Below, piece by piece: positions 1 through 9,224 of a stretch of 64,000 bases of DNA. Within the stretch, counting starts at the first letter, position 1. Every line of letters begins with the position of its first letter. Made by a program: the position numbers and the translations under genes. The notes below the pieces were generated by a model. The model was not told where the DNA came from, ran no database searches, and worked only from the letters and a program-made list of their open reading frames with translations. The stretch is from Ponticaulis sp. (GTDB lineage Bacteria; Pseudomonadota; Alphaproteobacteria; Caulobacterales; Hyphomonadaceae): the NCBI GenBank assembly GCA_002692725.1, contig NZLU01000023.1:520610-584609 (forward strand). The letters are read 5' to 3'.

Positions 1-152
1 GAGCTTTTGTGGCTTTTTCTGTCTCCTTCGTGCGTATCCGGGCAGATCTCAATGAAATTTTTACTCTCTGCCTACATTTTTCTTTAACCATCTGGGGAAA
101 AAGACAGTCGTCCCTGAAGATTCACTATATCTTGTGTGGGTTAGGGTGGGCG

Positions 153-171
153 GACATCATATACTGATGTC
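153..171. promoter_or_regulatory. dyad, possible operator
   Basis: GACATCA at 153-159 and TGATGTC at 165-171 are perfect inverted arms around the five bases TATAC. It lies about 40 bp upstream of the TATAAT hexamer, a normal place for a dimeric regulator. A second short dyad, CAGAT-GTA-ATCTG, lies at 194-206. No regulator can be named. Confidence 0.4.
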
Positions 172-213
172 GCAGTGAAAACGGGCTTTTCCTCAGATGT
201 AATCTGATCCCGT

Positions 214-219
214 TATAAT
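214..219 (+). promoter_or_regulatory. -10 hexamer, probable dcw promoter
   Basis: TATAAT matches the sigma-70 consensus exactly. No TTGACA-like hexamer lies 16-18 bp upstream, so a factor-dependent or extended promoter is possible. A start near 226 would give a leader of about 140 nt that carries the MraZ boxes before the start codon at 366. Confidence 0.4.
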
Positions 220-280
220 CCTATATTGTTCGTGTTTTGTTTGCTGGCGGTATGCGCCTGAGCTGTGAATGGGGGCGTAA

Positions 281-335
281 TCCCATTGTTGCCCAATTCT
301 GCCCATGTTATCCCAATCTTCATAGAGATTTCCCA
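281..335 (-). promoter_or_regulatory. array of MraZ-type boxes (autoregulatory operator)
   Basis: Read on the reverse strand, TGGGA or TGGGC pentamers occur at 281-285, 291-295, 301-305 and 311-315, each separated by exactly five bases. A fifth lies in phase at 331-335. Known MraZ operators are TGGGN repeats with five-base spacers just upstream of mraZ, so this is very probably the binding site of the mraZ product. More boxes in the forward orientation lie at 137-141 and 147-151, 339-343 and 356-360. Confidence 0.75.
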
Positions 336-365
336 GAATGGGTTGGTGTTTGCTGTGGGCTGGAA

Positions 366-845
366 ATGTTTCTGTCTACCTTTGAAGGGAGTATTGATGC
401 GCGCGGACGGGTTCTCGTCCCGTCGAGCTTCCGTGCACTCCTGGGAGGCGCTCAGAAATTCTTCCTCTATCCGGACTCCTCAGGTGCTGGCTGCCTTGAG
501 GGCGGAGGGCAGGAGTTGATGGATAAGCATGTCACCCTGTTCAACAATCTGCCGCCAAACTCCAAAGACCGTGTCGCCTTTGTGAATGCGATTTTCTCCA
601 AGACCAGTGAAATCACGATGGATCAGGCCGGGCGCGCCGTAATTCCGCCCATGCTGCTGACCCAGGCCGGTATCGAAAAAGACCTTCTGTTCGTCGGCGC
701 GATGGATCGCTTTCAGATCTGGAACCCCGAACGCTATGCGAATTTCGACGCCGATCACAGCGAGCACGCCATCAACAATCAGGATGCGCTGATCCAGCCA
801 TACTATGAAGCGCGTGACGGCAAGACATGGGGAGGCAATTCATGA
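366..845 (+). CDS. mraZ: transcriptional regulator MraZ
   Basis: MraZ is a DNA-binding repressor of the division and cell-wall cluster that begins with its own gene. The 159-residue product has the family's two SpoVT-AbrB-type half domains: the first DxxGR signature is DARGRVLVP at residues 11-19 and the second is DQAGRAVIP at 86-94. The frame is open upstream to 237, but the ATG at 366 starts directly at the conserved N-terminus, and the extra 43 residues would be encoded by the operator array, so the longer form is rejected. The stop overlaps the rsmH start (ATGA at 842-845), so the two are translationally coupled. The length is normal for the family. Confidence 0.96.
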   Translation: MFLSTFEGSIDARGRVLVPSSFRALLGGAQKFFLYPDSSGAGCLEGGGQELMDKHVTLFNNLPPNSKDRVAFVNAIFSKTSEITMDQAGRAVIPPMLLTQAGIEKDLLFVGAMDRFQIWNPERYANFDADHSEHAINNQDALIQPYYEARDGKTWGGNS

Positions 846-1828
846 GCCATATCCCTGTCATGCTGGATCATGTGGTCGAACACCTCGCGCCGTCTGAGGG
901 CAATGTGCTGCTGGATGGCACCTTTGGTGGCGGCGGATACACGCGTCGCCTGCTGGCCGAGGCGAATTGCCGGGTGCTTGGTGTTGATCGCGATCCTGAC
1001 GCCCTGAAGCGCGCTGATGACATCGTCGCCAGTTACGGCGATCGTTTCACCCTGCTGCCAGGATGCTTTGGCGATCTGGACAGACTCGCGCTAGGCGTGT
1101 CCGAAACAAAGCTAGATGGTGTGGTGCTCGACCTGGGTGTCTCTTCTTTTCAGCTCGATCAGGCCGATCGGGGATTTTCCTTCATGCGTGACGGCCCGCT
1201 GGATATGCGGATGAGCCGAACGGGTCCCAACGCGGCTGATATTGTGAACTCAGCGGATGAGCGCGATCTTGCCGATATCATTTTTCAGCTCGGCGAAGAA
1301 CGGGAGTCACGACGGATTGCCCGCAGCCTTGTTCAGGCACGAAAAGCCACGCCATTTGAGACCACGCTTCAGCTTGCCGATGCCGTAGAGAACGCAGTCG
1401 GTGGCCGTCGCGGCAAGAAAACACACCCGGCGACCAAGACGTTCCAGGCGCTGCGCATGTTCGTGAACGACGAATTGGGCGAGCTTGCGCGCGGTCTTTG
1501 TGCGGCAGAGCGCGCGTTGAAAGCGAGTGGACGTCTCGTCATCGTGACCTTCCATTCGCTTGAAGACCGCATGGTGAAAACCTTCTTTGCGGATCGCTCG
1601 GGCAAAACTGAAGGGGGATCTCGGTTTATGCCGCAAGTCGAGCAGACCGGCCCTGCGCCCAGTTTCGAAACGCTGCGGCGTGTTACTGCGCCCGACACTG
1701 CAGAAATTGCGACGAATGTTCGCGCCCGTTCTTCTCGCCTGCGCTCCGGAATCCGGACAGACAGCCCGGCCTGGGACGTTGAAATCGAACTTCCGGTCAA
1801 TCTGCCGGACCTGACGGAGTTTGCCTGA
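842..1828 (+). CDS. rsmH: 16S rRNA (cytosine-1402-N4) methyltransferase RsmH (MraW)
   Basis: RsmH methylates N4 of C1402 in the ribosomal P site using S-adenosylmethionine. The SAM-binding motif I is visible near residues 23-34 (LLDGTFGGGGYT), followed by the acidic strand end VLGVDRD and the conserved VLDLGVSSFQLD and HSLEDR segments. At 328 residues it has the normal length. The ATG at 842 has a strong Shine-Dalgarno sequence (GGGGAGG at 829-835) and overlaps the mraZ stop. A GTG or other start further upstream would overlap mraZ more and is not needed. The second gene of the dcw operon is rsmH in most bacteria. Confidence 0.97.
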   Translation: MSHIPVMLDHVVEHLAPSEGNVLLDGTFGGGGYTRRLLAEANCRVLGVDRDPDALKRADDIVASYGDRFTLLPGCFGDLDRLALGVSETKLDGVVLDLGVSSFQLDQADRGFSFMRDGPLDMRMSRTGPNAADIVNSADERDLADIIFQLGEERESRRIARSLVQARKATPFETTLQLADAVENAVGGRRGKKTHPATKTFQALRMFVNDELGELARGLCAAERALKASGRLVIVTFHSLEDRMVKTFFADRSGKTEGGSRFMPQVEQTGPAPSFETLRRVTAPDTAEIATNVRARSSRLRSGIRTDSPAWDVEIELPVNLPDLTEFA

Positions 1829-2136
1829 TGAATAAATACATTATGCTTCTGGGTATCGTCATTGCTGGATTTCTCGCTGTCGGGATGTTTCAGGCCAAGT
1901 CAGGTGCTGGCGACAGCCGTCATCGCATTGAGAGACTGGAATCAGAAATTGCGGATATCCGCTCTGATATCGATCGCCTGGAAAAGCAGTATGAATCGCT
2001 GACCAGCCCGGCGCGCATTGCTGACCTCGCTTCAGAGCATCTCGATATGCATCCGGCCCGTTCCAGCCAGATGATTTCGCTCGAAGGCGCTGACGCCTAT
2101 TTCGGAAGTCTGAAGTCGCGAGAGGAAGCGGAATAA
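1828..2136 (+). CDS. ftsL: cell division protein FtsL
   Basis: FtsL is a small bitopic protein of the FtsQLB complex that activates FtsWI at the septum. The 102 residues fit: a short cytoplasmic start, one membrane helix at about residues 5-22, then a periplasmic coiled coil (about 32-60) rich in heptad Leu, Ile and Val. Sequence similarity in this family is weak. The call rests on size, topology and position between rsmH and ftsI. Its ATG shares one base with the rsmH TGA, and its own stop overlaps the ftsI start. Its usual partner FtsB is not encoded in this window. Confidence 0.88.
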   Translation: MNKYIMLLGIVIAGFLAVGMFQAKSGAGDSRHRIERLESEIADIRSDIDRLEKQYESLTSPARIADLASEHLDMHPARSSQMISLEGADAYFGSLKSREEAE

Positions 2137-3797
2137 TGTCCAGCATTCTCGAAAGCGAAAATGCGTCTCCTTTCCGGGCCCGGTTTGTTGCTGGCGCATT
2201 GTGCCTGGCCTTTGGGGCAGTAGGCATTCAGGGCGGCGTTGTCGCGCTGACCGGCGATGGCGCGGATGGCCGGTTTGCAAAGCGTGCCAATCGAGAAGCG
2301 CCGCAGCTCAAACGTGCTGATGTGCTCGACCGAAATGGTGAGCGCCTGGCTACCTCAATTTCGGTCTATTCGCTTTATGCCGATCCGACCGCGATCTGGG
2401 ATGCGTCCGAAGTCGCCGGTGAACTGGTCTCTGTGTTTCCTGAGCTGGATTTTGATACGCTTTACAGGCGTCTGTCTGATCTCGACCGGCAATTTGTCTG
2501 GGTGAAGCGAAGCCTCACGGCAGAAGAACGCACAACTGTGTTCAATCTCGGTCTTGAAGGTCTCGGTTTCCGGGAAGAATCCCGCCGCTATTACCCGAAA
2601 GGCAGTCTCGCGTCGCATGTGCTCGGCTTCACTGATGTCGATGGCAATGGCCTGTCCGGGCTCGAATACACACTGGAAGACCGGCTCAGCACCAGCATGG
2701 AGCCGGTGCAGCTGACTATTGATGCCGGCGTGCAATACAGCCTCGAAGCAGAGCTTAATTCGGCGGCCGTGAAAACAGGCGCTAAGGGCGGCGCCGGGGT
2801 TGTGATGGATGCGCGGTCGGGAGAGGTGCTCGGCATGGCGTCTTGGCCGGCATTTGATCCGAACCGACCTCAGGATTCGACGTCAGAGGCGCGGTTTGAT
2901 CGCGCGACGGGCGGCGTCTACGAGCTTGGTTCCGTCTTCAAGCCGCTGACCGTGTCTGCCGCCATTGATTTTGGTGAGCTGACGCTACGGGAAAATTTTG
3001 ATGTGCGTCGTCCAATCCAGATCGGGCGGTTCACCATTCATGACGATCACCCGCTGCCGAATGGTAGCCGGGCAACGCCGACCAATATTGTTGCGCACTC
3101 ATCAAACATTGGCACGGTGCAGATTGGTCTACGTGTTGGCGCCGAGCGTCAGCAGCGCTTTCTCGACAATCTTGGACTGCTTGAGGCGTCGCCTGTTGAG
3201 GTGGCAGGCAGTGCGGATCCGCTCCTGCCGGATCAATGGTCGGACCTGACGACTGCGACCGTGAGCTTCGGGCATGGCCTGGCGGTGTCTCCGATCGCCT
3301 TCGCGTCGGCGTTTTCGGTTTTCGCGAATGGCGGCGACTATATTCCGCCGACAATTCTGAAGGAACAGGATCCGCTTGCCGAGCCGCGTGTGCCTGAGCG
3401 TGTGATGTCCTCGCCGACCGCGCAGGTGGTGGTTGAGATGCTGCGTGTTGCCGTGACCGAAGGCACAGGTAAGAGCGCAGATGTTCCGGGCTATCGTGTC
3501 GCGGGCAAAACCGGCACCGCGGAAAAGCCCGGTCCTGACGGGTATGATGCCGACCGAAATATGACCAGCTTTTCCGCTGTCTTCCCTGCGGATGACCCGA
3601 AATACGCCATATTGATTGTCCTCGATGAACCGACCGATGAAAACGGACGCGCGGTAAGCGCAGCCTTTTCTGCTGCACCTGCAGTGGGTCGTGTGATTGA
3701 GCGGATCGCGCCCATTCTGGATGTGATGCCGTATTTCGAGGATCTGAAGCCAATCCGGACAAATGTTCGCTCGGTTTCGGACAGGAGGTCATTGTGA
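2136..3797 (+). CDS. ftsI: peptidoglycan D,D-transpeptidase FtsI (PBP3)
   Basis: This is the septal penicillin-binding protein that cross-links peptidoglycan during division, working with the glycosyltransferase FtsW. The 553 residues have an N-terminal membrane anchor (about 17-40), a class B PBP dimerisation region, and the transpeptidase domain with all three motifs: SVFK with nucleophile Ser266, SSN at 322-324 and KTGT at 458-461. The length is typical. An AGAGGAAG sequence upstream supports the ATG at 2136, which overlaps the ftsL stop. The gene ends inside the ribosome-binding region of murE, showing tight coupling. Confidence 0.97.
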   Translation: MSSILESENASPFRARFVAGALCLAFGAVGIQGGVVALTGDGADGRFAKRANREAPQLKRADVLDRNGERLATSISVYSLYADPTAIWDASEVAGELVSVFPELDFDTLYRRLSDLDRQFVWVKRSLTAEERTTVFNLGLEGLGFREESRRYYPKGSLASHVLGFTDVDGNGLSGLEYTLEDRLSTSMEPVQLTIDAGVQYSLEAELNSAAVKTGAKGGAGVVMDARSGEVLGMASWPAFDPNRPQDSTSEARFDRATGGVYELGSVFKPLTVSAAIDFGELTLRENFDVRRPIQIGRFTIHDDHPLPNGSRATPTNIVAHSSNIGTVQIGLRVGAERQQRFLDNLGLLEASPVEVAGSADPLLPDQWSDLTTATVSFGHGLAVSPIAFASAFSVFANGGDYIPPTILKEQDPLAEPRVPERVMSSPTAQVVVEMLRVAVTEGTGKSADVPGYRVAGKTGTAEKPGPDGYDADRNMTSFSAVFPADDPKYAILIVLDEPTDENGRAVSAAFSAAPAVGRVIERIAPILDVMPYFEDLKPIRTNVRSVSDRRSL

Positions 3798-5227
3798 AAT
3801 TAGGGGATCTGTTCGAGGGGCAGAATGTCTCCGCAGATGTGGAGATAACGGGGATGACGGCCGATTCACGCGCCGTAGAGCCGGGATTTCTGTTTGCGGC
3901 ACTCAAAGGGGTGGCGGCGGATGGCCGGACCTTCATCCCACAAGCGATTGAGAAAGGCGCTGTCGCCATTCTGGCAGACGGGCCTGTCGCGGACGTCACA
4001 GTGCCAGTGATCGAGGCCGAAGAGCCGCGCGGCGCACTGGCCATGGCCTCTGCCCGCTTCTATAGCGGCCAACCGGGCAATATTGTGGGCGTCACCGGAA
4101 CGAACGGCAAAAGCTCGACGGTCGATTTTCTGCGTCAGATCTGGGCCGATATGGGTCTTGAAGCCGCAAGCCTTGGCACGCTGGGCCTTGTCGGGCCGCA
4201 GGGGAGTGTTGATCTTGGTCACACAACGCCGGACCCAGTCGCCATCCACCGAAATCTCGATTCGATTGCACAGGGCGGGGTGACTCATCTCGGTATGGAA
4301 GCCTCATCTCACGGCATCGTTCAGCGCCGTATGGATGGTGTGAATTTTGCGGCGGTCGCCTTCACAAACCTGACCCAGGATCATCTCGACTATCACGCGG
4401 ACTTTGATGAATACCGCGCTGCAAAGCTTGAGCTTTTTACCAGATTGGCAAAGCCTGGCGCAATTGCCGTCGTGAACGCCGACAGTCCCGAAACTCCAGT
4501 CTTTGAAGGCGCGGCCCGCGATGCGGGGTTAAAGCTTCTGTCGGTCGGCTGGCGCGGCGTTGATCTCAAAATCCGCGAGCTTAGTCCCCGCGCCACCGGT
4601 CAGATGCTCGACGTCATCTATCAGGACGCGGCCCACGAAATTGCCCTCCCTCTGATTGGCGAGTTTCAGGCCCTGAATGCCCTCACGGCAGCGGGCATTG
4701 CCATTGGCCTGGGTGCTGACGCTGAAAGCGTCTTCCGGGCCATAGAAAAGCTCGTCACCGTGAAAGGCCGGCTGGAACTTGTCGGCGAGAAAGCTGGCGG
4801 CGGAACGGTCTTTGTCGACTACGCCCATACACCTGACGGGCTTGATGTGCTTCTTCGCGCTGCGCGTCCGCACACGGCTGGCAAGCTGATCGTCATTTTC
4901 GGGTGCGGCGGTGATCGTGACCCATACAAACGTCCGATGATGGGCAAGATCGCAGCCCAAGTCGCCGATGAGGTCATCGTGACAGACGATAATCCACGCT
5001 CTGAAGACCCCGCAGACATTCGTGCAGCCATTCTTGAGGCCTGTCCCGATGCGTCGGAAATCGGCGACCGCGCCGAGGCGATCCGGGAAGGCGTTTCAAG
5101 ACTGTCAGCTGGCGACACGCTGCTGATAGCTGGCAAGGGCCATGAAACCGGCCAGATCATTGCTGGCATCACGCATCCATTCTCCGATCAGGAAACAGCC
5201 AGCAAATATCTGGAGGGCACAGTATGA
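3794..5227 (+). CDS. murE: UDP-MurNAc-L-alanyl-D-glutamate--2,6-diaminopimelate ligase MurE
   Basis: MurE adds the third residue of the stem peptide in the cytoplasm. The ATP-binding loop TGTNGKSS is at residues 101-108. The DNPR motif near residue 397 (DDNPRSEDP) is the signature of enzymes that use meso-diaminopimelate rather than lysine, as expected for a Gram-negative organism. The start is GTG at 3794, preceded by a perfect AGGAGG at 3783-3788. No ATG lies nearby in frame. It overlaps the ftsI stop by four bases and its own stop overlaps murF. The 477 residues are normal for the family. Confidence 0.97.
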   Translation: MKLGDLFEGQNVSADVEITGMTADSRAVEPGFLFAALKGVAADGRTFIPQAIEKGAVAILADGPVADVTVPVIEAEEPRGALAMASARFYSGQPGNIVGVTGTNGKSSTVDFLRQIWADMGLEAASLGTLGLVGPQGSVDLGHTTPDPVAIHRNLDSIAQGGVTHLGMEASSHGIVQRRMDGVNFAAVAFTNLTQDHLDYHADFDEYRAAKLELFTRLAKPGAIAVVNADSPETPVFEGAARDAGLKLLSVGWRGVDLKIRELSPRATGQMLDVIYQDAAHEIALPLIGEFQALNALTAAGIAIGLGADAESVFRAIEKLVTVKGRLELVGEKAGGGTVFVDYAHTPDGLDVLLRAARPHTAGKLIVIFGCGGDRDPYKRPMMGKIAAQVADEVIVTDDNPRSEDPADIRAAILEACPDASEIGDRAEAIREGVSRLSAGDTLLIAGKGHETGQIIAGITHPFSDQETASKYLEGTV

Positions 5228-6636
5228 CCCAACCGCTTTGGACCTCTGAGGAAGCTGCATCCGCAACGGGTGGTCGGGCCGAAGGGCGCTGGCAGGTCAA
5301 TGGCATTTCGATCGATACCCGGTCATTGCAAAAAGGTGATCTGTTTGTTGCGCTGAAAGATGTGCGCGATGGCCATGACTTCGTGCCGCAGGCTTATGAA
5401 GCCGGGGCAGGGGCCTGTCTTGTCTCTCGACCTATTAATGATGTTCCGGCGCTAGAAGTCCAGGATACGCTGATCGCGCTGGAGCAGTTGGGGTCGGCCT
5501 CGCGTCACCGGTCGAATGCTTTTTGCTGTGCCATCACCGGATCGGTCGGAAAAACCAGCGTGAAGGAAATGCTGGCGCAGATTTTCCGCGCTGCGGGCCC
5601 CGCACACTGGAACGTCAAATCCTTCAACAATCATTGGGGTGTGCCGCTGACGCTGGCGCGCATGCCACGCGACACCAAACGCGCGGTGTTTGAGATCGGG
5701 ATGAATTCACCCGGTGAGATTTACCCAAGATCGCTCATGGTAAAACCGCATGCTGCGCTGATCACCAAGATCGCGGCGGCCCATCTCGAAGGCATGGGGA
5801 CGGAAGAGGCGGTTGCCCGTGAAAAGTCCGCTATCTTTGCAGGCCTCGAGCCAAATGGCTTTGTCATTCTACCCGGCAAGGATAAATTCTTCGATTTTTT
5901 GCGCGATGTGGCGCTTGATTACTGCCCGGGCGGTCGTGTTCTCACTTTTGGCGGCGAGCACGATGACGCTTTCAGCGTCGGGTCTTCAAGCGATGGCGTT
6001 TCGACGATTTTCACCCTTCGGATTGGCGACGAGACCGTTGATGTGAGCGTGAATGCCACCGGCGAGCATTGGGGCGATAACATCGCAGCCGCGCTCTTGA
6101 TGGCAAAGGCTTCGGATATTCCTGTTCAGGACGCGGCGAGGGCGCTGAATGGCTATGCACCGCCTGATGGACGCGGCAATGCCGAATGGCTTGACCTTGA
6201 TTGCGGTGGTCGGGCGCTGATGGTGGATGATGCCTATAATGCAAACCCCGAAAGCATGCGGGCGGCGCTGGCGGGCTTCGCGCTTCGCCCCGCAGAGCGG
6301 AAGATCATTGCCCTTGGTGAAATGAAAGAGCTGGGCCCTGATGCTGATGCGCTTCATGCATCGCTGGCAGAGCCGGTTCTGGCCTGTTCACCCGCCTGGG
6401 TCATGCTGGTGGGCAAGGGAATGAAGCCACTCGTCGATGCGCTCCAACCTCACACGAATGTATTGTGGGAGGCCGAAGGAAATCCGCTTCAGATAAAAGT
6501 TAATAACTTATTAATTTCTGGGGATGCGCTCTTGATCAAAGGGTCGAATGCATCCGGTATGCACGCACTGGCTGATGCGCTCCGGAAGATGAGCGCTGAT
6601 CGGTCACTTGCCAGAAACGGCAAAGAGGGCGGCTGA
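5224..6636 (+). CDS. murF: UDP-MurNAc-tripeptide--D-alanyl-D-alanine ligase MurF
   Basis: MurF attaches the D-Ala-D-Ala dipeptide made by Ddl (encoded at 45939) to the nucleotide precursor. Motifs include the ATP loop GSVGKTS at residues 106-112, the NNHWG segment and the [10 protein letters not shown] signature in the central domain. It has 470 residues. The ATG overlaps the murE stop and has GGAGGG at 5212-5217. Near the 3' end, around 6497-6520, codon use turns markedly A+T-rich, including TTA leucine codons that are rare in neighbouring genes. This continues into the start of mraY. Confidence 0.97.
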   Translation: MTQPLWTSEEAASATGGRAEGRWQVNGISIDTRSLQKGDLFVALKDVRDGHDFVPQAYEAGAGACLVSRPINDVPALEVQDTLIALEQLGSASRHRSNAFCCAITGSVGKTSVKEMLAQIFRAAGPAHWNVKSFNNHWGVPLTLARMPRDTKRAVFEIGMNSPGEIYPRSLMVKPHAALITKIAAAHLEGMGTEEAVAREKSAIFAGLEPNGFVILPGKDKFFDFLRDVALDYCPGGRVLTFGGEHDDAFSVGSSSDGVSTIFTLRIGDETVDVSVNATGEHWGDNIAAALLMAKASDIPVQDAARALNGYAPPDGRGNAEWLDLDCGGRALMVDDAYNANPESMRAALAGFALRPAERKIIALGEMKELGPDADALHASLAEPVLACSPAWVMLVGKGMKPLVDALQPHTNVLWEAEGNPLQIKVNNLLISGDALLIKGSNASGMHALADALRKMSADRSLARNGKEGG

Positions 6637-7790
6637 TGTTATATCAATTATTATCAATATTTTCAGAGCAGTATAGCTGGCTCAATGTTCTGAACTATAC
6701 GACTTTCCGGACGGGACTGGCGTTCGCGACGGCCTTTATTCTGTGCCTGATTATCGGCGCGCCAATGATTAAGTGGCTGCGGCGGCGTCAGAAAAAAGGA
6801 CAGCCCATTCGCGAAGATGGTCCTGAAAGCCATTTGCTGACCAAAGTCGGCACGCCCACCATGGGCGGCTTCCTCATTCTGCTTGGAATCGCCGTTGGGA
6901 CTTTGCTCTGGGCCGACCTCACCAATGAATATATCTGGATCGTGCTGTTTGTGACGATCGGCTACGGCCTGATCGGTTTTCTGGACGACTTCACCAAAGT
7001 AACCAAGGGCCATGCGGGTGGCTTGTCGGGCAAATCGCGACTGCTGGCTGAGTTTGTAATCGCTGCCGTGGCCGTGGTTTGGGTCGCGCGCTATGCGCCG
7101 ATTGCGGCTGAACAATCTGCTTTGCTGCGTGAAGCTGAAAATCTGCTGCCGGTTCTGATCCCGGACAATTTTGAAACCTCTCTGACGGTCCCGTTCTTCA
7201 AGGATGTGCTGATCAATCTGACCATTTACGGCTTTGCGATTTTTGGATCCTTCGTCGTGGTTGGTGCGGCCAATTCCGTGAATCTGACCGACGGCCTCGA
7301 TGGTCTCGCCATTGTGCCTGTGATGATTGCCGGCGCCACCTTCGCGCTAATCGCCTATATTTGCGGAACCCCGCGCTATGCCGATTACCTCTATCTGATC
7401 AACACGCCGGGTACATCAGAACTCACCGTTCTGTTCGGCTCCTTGTTCGGGGCTGGGCTCGGTTTCCTCTGGTACAACGCCCCACCTGCGAAGGTCTTTA
7501 TGGGCGATACCGGGTCACTTGCACTGGGCGGCATGATTGGTACGGTGGCGATCTGCACCAAGCATGAAATCGTACTCGCCATTGTCGGCGGCATCTTTGT
7601 GATGGAAGCGCTCTCTGTCTTCGTACAGGTGGGCAGCTATAAGCTGACCGGCAAGCGCGTCTTCAAGATGGCGCCTATTCACCACCATTTTGAAAAAGCC
7701 GGTTGGGCCGAATCGACAGTTGTCATCCGTTTCTGGATCATCGCTGTGGTGCTCGCGCTGATCGGTCTTGCAACCCTGAAGCTGAGGTAG
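6636..7790 (+). CDS. mraY: phospho-N-acetylmuramoyl-pentapeptide transferase MraY
   Basis: MraY makes lipid I by transferring phospho-MurNAc-pentapeptide to undecaprenyl phosphate at the inner membrane. The 384-residue product has about ten hydrophobic segments and the family's catalytic motifs: DDFTK with Asp117-Asp118, NLTDGLDG with Asp219, and a histidine triad HHHFEK near residue 350. The ATG shares its A with the murF TGA. The first dozen codons are unusually A+T-rich and use TTA repeatedly, which may keep the start region unstructured. Confidence 0.97.
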   Translation: MLYQLLSIFSEQYSWLNVLNYTTFRTGLAFATAFILCLIIGAPMIKWLRRRQKKGQPIREDGPESHLLTKVGTPTMGGFLILLGIAVGTLLWADLTNEYIWIVLFVTIGYGLIGFLDDFTKVTKGHAGGLSGKSRLLAEFVIAAVAVVWVARYAPIAAEQSALLREAENLLPVLIPDNFETSLTVPFFKDVLINLTIYGFAIFGSFVVVGAANSVNLTDGLDGLAIVPVMIAGATFALIAYICGTPRYADYLYLINTPGTSELTVLFGSLFGAGLGFLWYNAPPAKVFMGDTGSLALGGMIGTVAICTKHEIVLAIVGGIFVMEALSVFVQVGSYKLTGKRVFKMAPIHHHFEKAGWAESTVVIRFWIIAVVLALIGLATLKLR

Positions 7791-7799
7791 ACCGGAGCC

Positions 7800-9224
7800 G
7801 TGATTCCTGTTCGTGAATTTGCCGGGCAATATGTTGCCGTGTTCGGACTGGGCCGTACTGGCCTGGCGACCGTGCGCGCGCTGCAGGCTGGCGGCGCGAA
7901 GGTTCACGCATGGGATGACAATGAAGCCGCACGCCAGCGCGCCACTGAACAGGGCTTTGATCTTGTCGACATCAATAAGCGCGATTGGCAGCAATATTCG
8001 GCGCTGATCCTTTCGCCGGGTATTCCCTTCCGCTATCCGGAGCCACACCGTGTGGTGAAGCTCGCCCGCATGGTCGGCGTCGAGATCATTGGCGACATGG
8101 AATTGTTTGCCCGTGCGGTGAATGCGCTGCCAGAGCATGCCCGTCCCAAGATTGTGGGCGTGACCGGCACCAATGGGAAATCGACCACCACATCTCTGAT
8201 CGGGCATATTCTGCGCAAGGCCGGGAAAGACGCCCGTGTGGGCGGCAATATCGGTGTGGGCGTTCTGGATATGGCGCCTTTGCATGCCAGCGCGATTTAT
8301 GTGCTGGAGCTGTCATCCTATCAGCTCGATCTGATCGAAAGCCTGAAATGTGACGTTTCCGTACTTCTGAACATCACGCCAGACCATCTTGAGCGCCATG
8401 GCGGTATGCAGGGATATGTCGAGGCGAAGTCCCGGATTTTCGATAATCAAACGGACAGCGACGTCGCGATTATCGGTATGGACACCATGCCCACCCAGAT
8501 CATGCTCGCGCGCATGGCTGCTAAAAAGCGTCAGCTCTGTGTAGGTGTCTCGTCCGAATATGCGCTTGGTCGCGGTATCAGCGTCGTTGAAGGGGTTCTC
8601 TTCGACAGTCAGAATGGCCGTGCCACAGAAGTCGGTGATTTGTCGGAAATCAAAACACTGCCAGGCCAGCACAATTATCAGAATGCCGCCGCGGCTTATG
8701 CCGCGTGTCGGGCGCTGGGTGTAGATGCCACGGTGATCATGGACGCCATGGCGAGCTTTCCAGGGCTGGCCCACCGACAGGAAGTCGTCGGCAAAGTTGG
8801 TAAGGTCAATTTCGTCAACGATTCAAAGGCGACAAACGGACAGGCCGCCGTGCAGGCGCTACGCAGCTATCCACGCGTCTTCTGGATCGGTGGCGGTGTT
8901 CCGAAATCTGAAGGTCTCGCCGATGTGCGCCCATATTTCGGACATATCGAAAAAGCCTATCTCATCGGAGAAGCGCAAGCTCAGTTCTCGCGCGAGCTGG
9001 GCGACGCTGTGCCTCACTTGAAGTGCGGAACTCTTCGCCGTGCGGTGGCCGAGGCCTTGCAGGATGCCCGCGATTGCGATGATGAAGACCCGATTGTGCT
9101 TCTCTCGCCCGCGTGTGCCAGCTTTGACCAGTTCAAAGACTTTGAAGACCGTGGCGATGCCTTCAAGCATCTTGTCTCAGGCCTGATGAGCGAAAGTGAA
9201 AAACTGCAGGCGACGATTTCATGA
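7800..9224 (+). CDS. murD: UDP-MurNAc-L-alanine--D-glutamate ligase MurD
   Basis: MurD adds D-glutamate, the second residue of the stem peptide. The 474-residue protein has an N-terminal Rossmann-like domain (FGLGRTG at residues 15-21), the ATP loop TGTNGKSTT at 122-130, the ELSSYQLD segment and the NDSKATN motif. It starts with GTG at 7800, nine bases after the mraY stop. The ribosome-binding site is poorly spaced, with GGAG only two bases from the start. Later starts would delete the first strand of the N-terminal domain, so the GTG is kept. Its stop overlaps the ftsW start. Confidence 0.95.
   Translation: MIPVREFAGQYVAVFGLGRTGLATVRALQAGGAKVHAWDDNEAARQRATEQGFDLVDINKRDWQQYSALILSPGIPFRYPEPHRVVKLARMVGVEIIGDMELFARAVNALPEHARPKIVGVTGTNGKSTTTSLIGHILRKAGKDARVGGNIGVGVLDMAPLHASAIYVLELSSYQLDLIESLKCDVSVLLNITPDHLERHGGMQGYVEAKSRIFDNQTDSDVAIIGMDTMPTQIMLARMAAKKRQLCVGVSSEYALGRGISVVEGVLFDSQNGRATEVGDLSEIKTLPGQHNYQNAAAAYAACRALGVDATVIMDAMASFPGLAHRQEVVGKVGKVNFVNDSKATNGQAAVQALRSYPRVFWIGGGVPKSEGLADVRPYFGHIEKAYLIGEAQAQFSRELGDAVPHLKCGTLRRAVAEALQDARDCDDEDPIVLLSPACASFDQFKDFEDRGDAFKHLVSGLMSESEKLQATIS

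Larger units (their letters stand above)
1..365 (+). promoter_or_regulatory. control region upstream of mraZ and the dcw operon
   Basis: No gene is visible in this stretch. It holds a dyad at 153-171, a perfect TATAAT hexamer at 214-219 with no good -35 partner, and TGGG-type boxes on a 10 bp period on both sides of that hexamer. A TTAACCAT sequence at 84-91 resembles a CtrA half-site and GATTC at 119-123 is a possible CcrM methylation site. The operon promoter probably lies here; the exact start of transcription cannot be fixed by reading. Confidence 0.6.

Noticed and set aside
237..365. N-terminal extension of mraZ to a start at 237
   Set aside because: The added 43 residues are encoded by the phased operator boxes and have no counterpart in MraZ; the ATG at 366 begins at the conserved N-terminus.
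3031..4044. 337-codon open frame on the reverse strand across ftsI and murE
   Set aside because: It is antisense to two clear essential genes, is rich in Arg and Ser in a manner typical of shadow frames, and has no recognisable domain.
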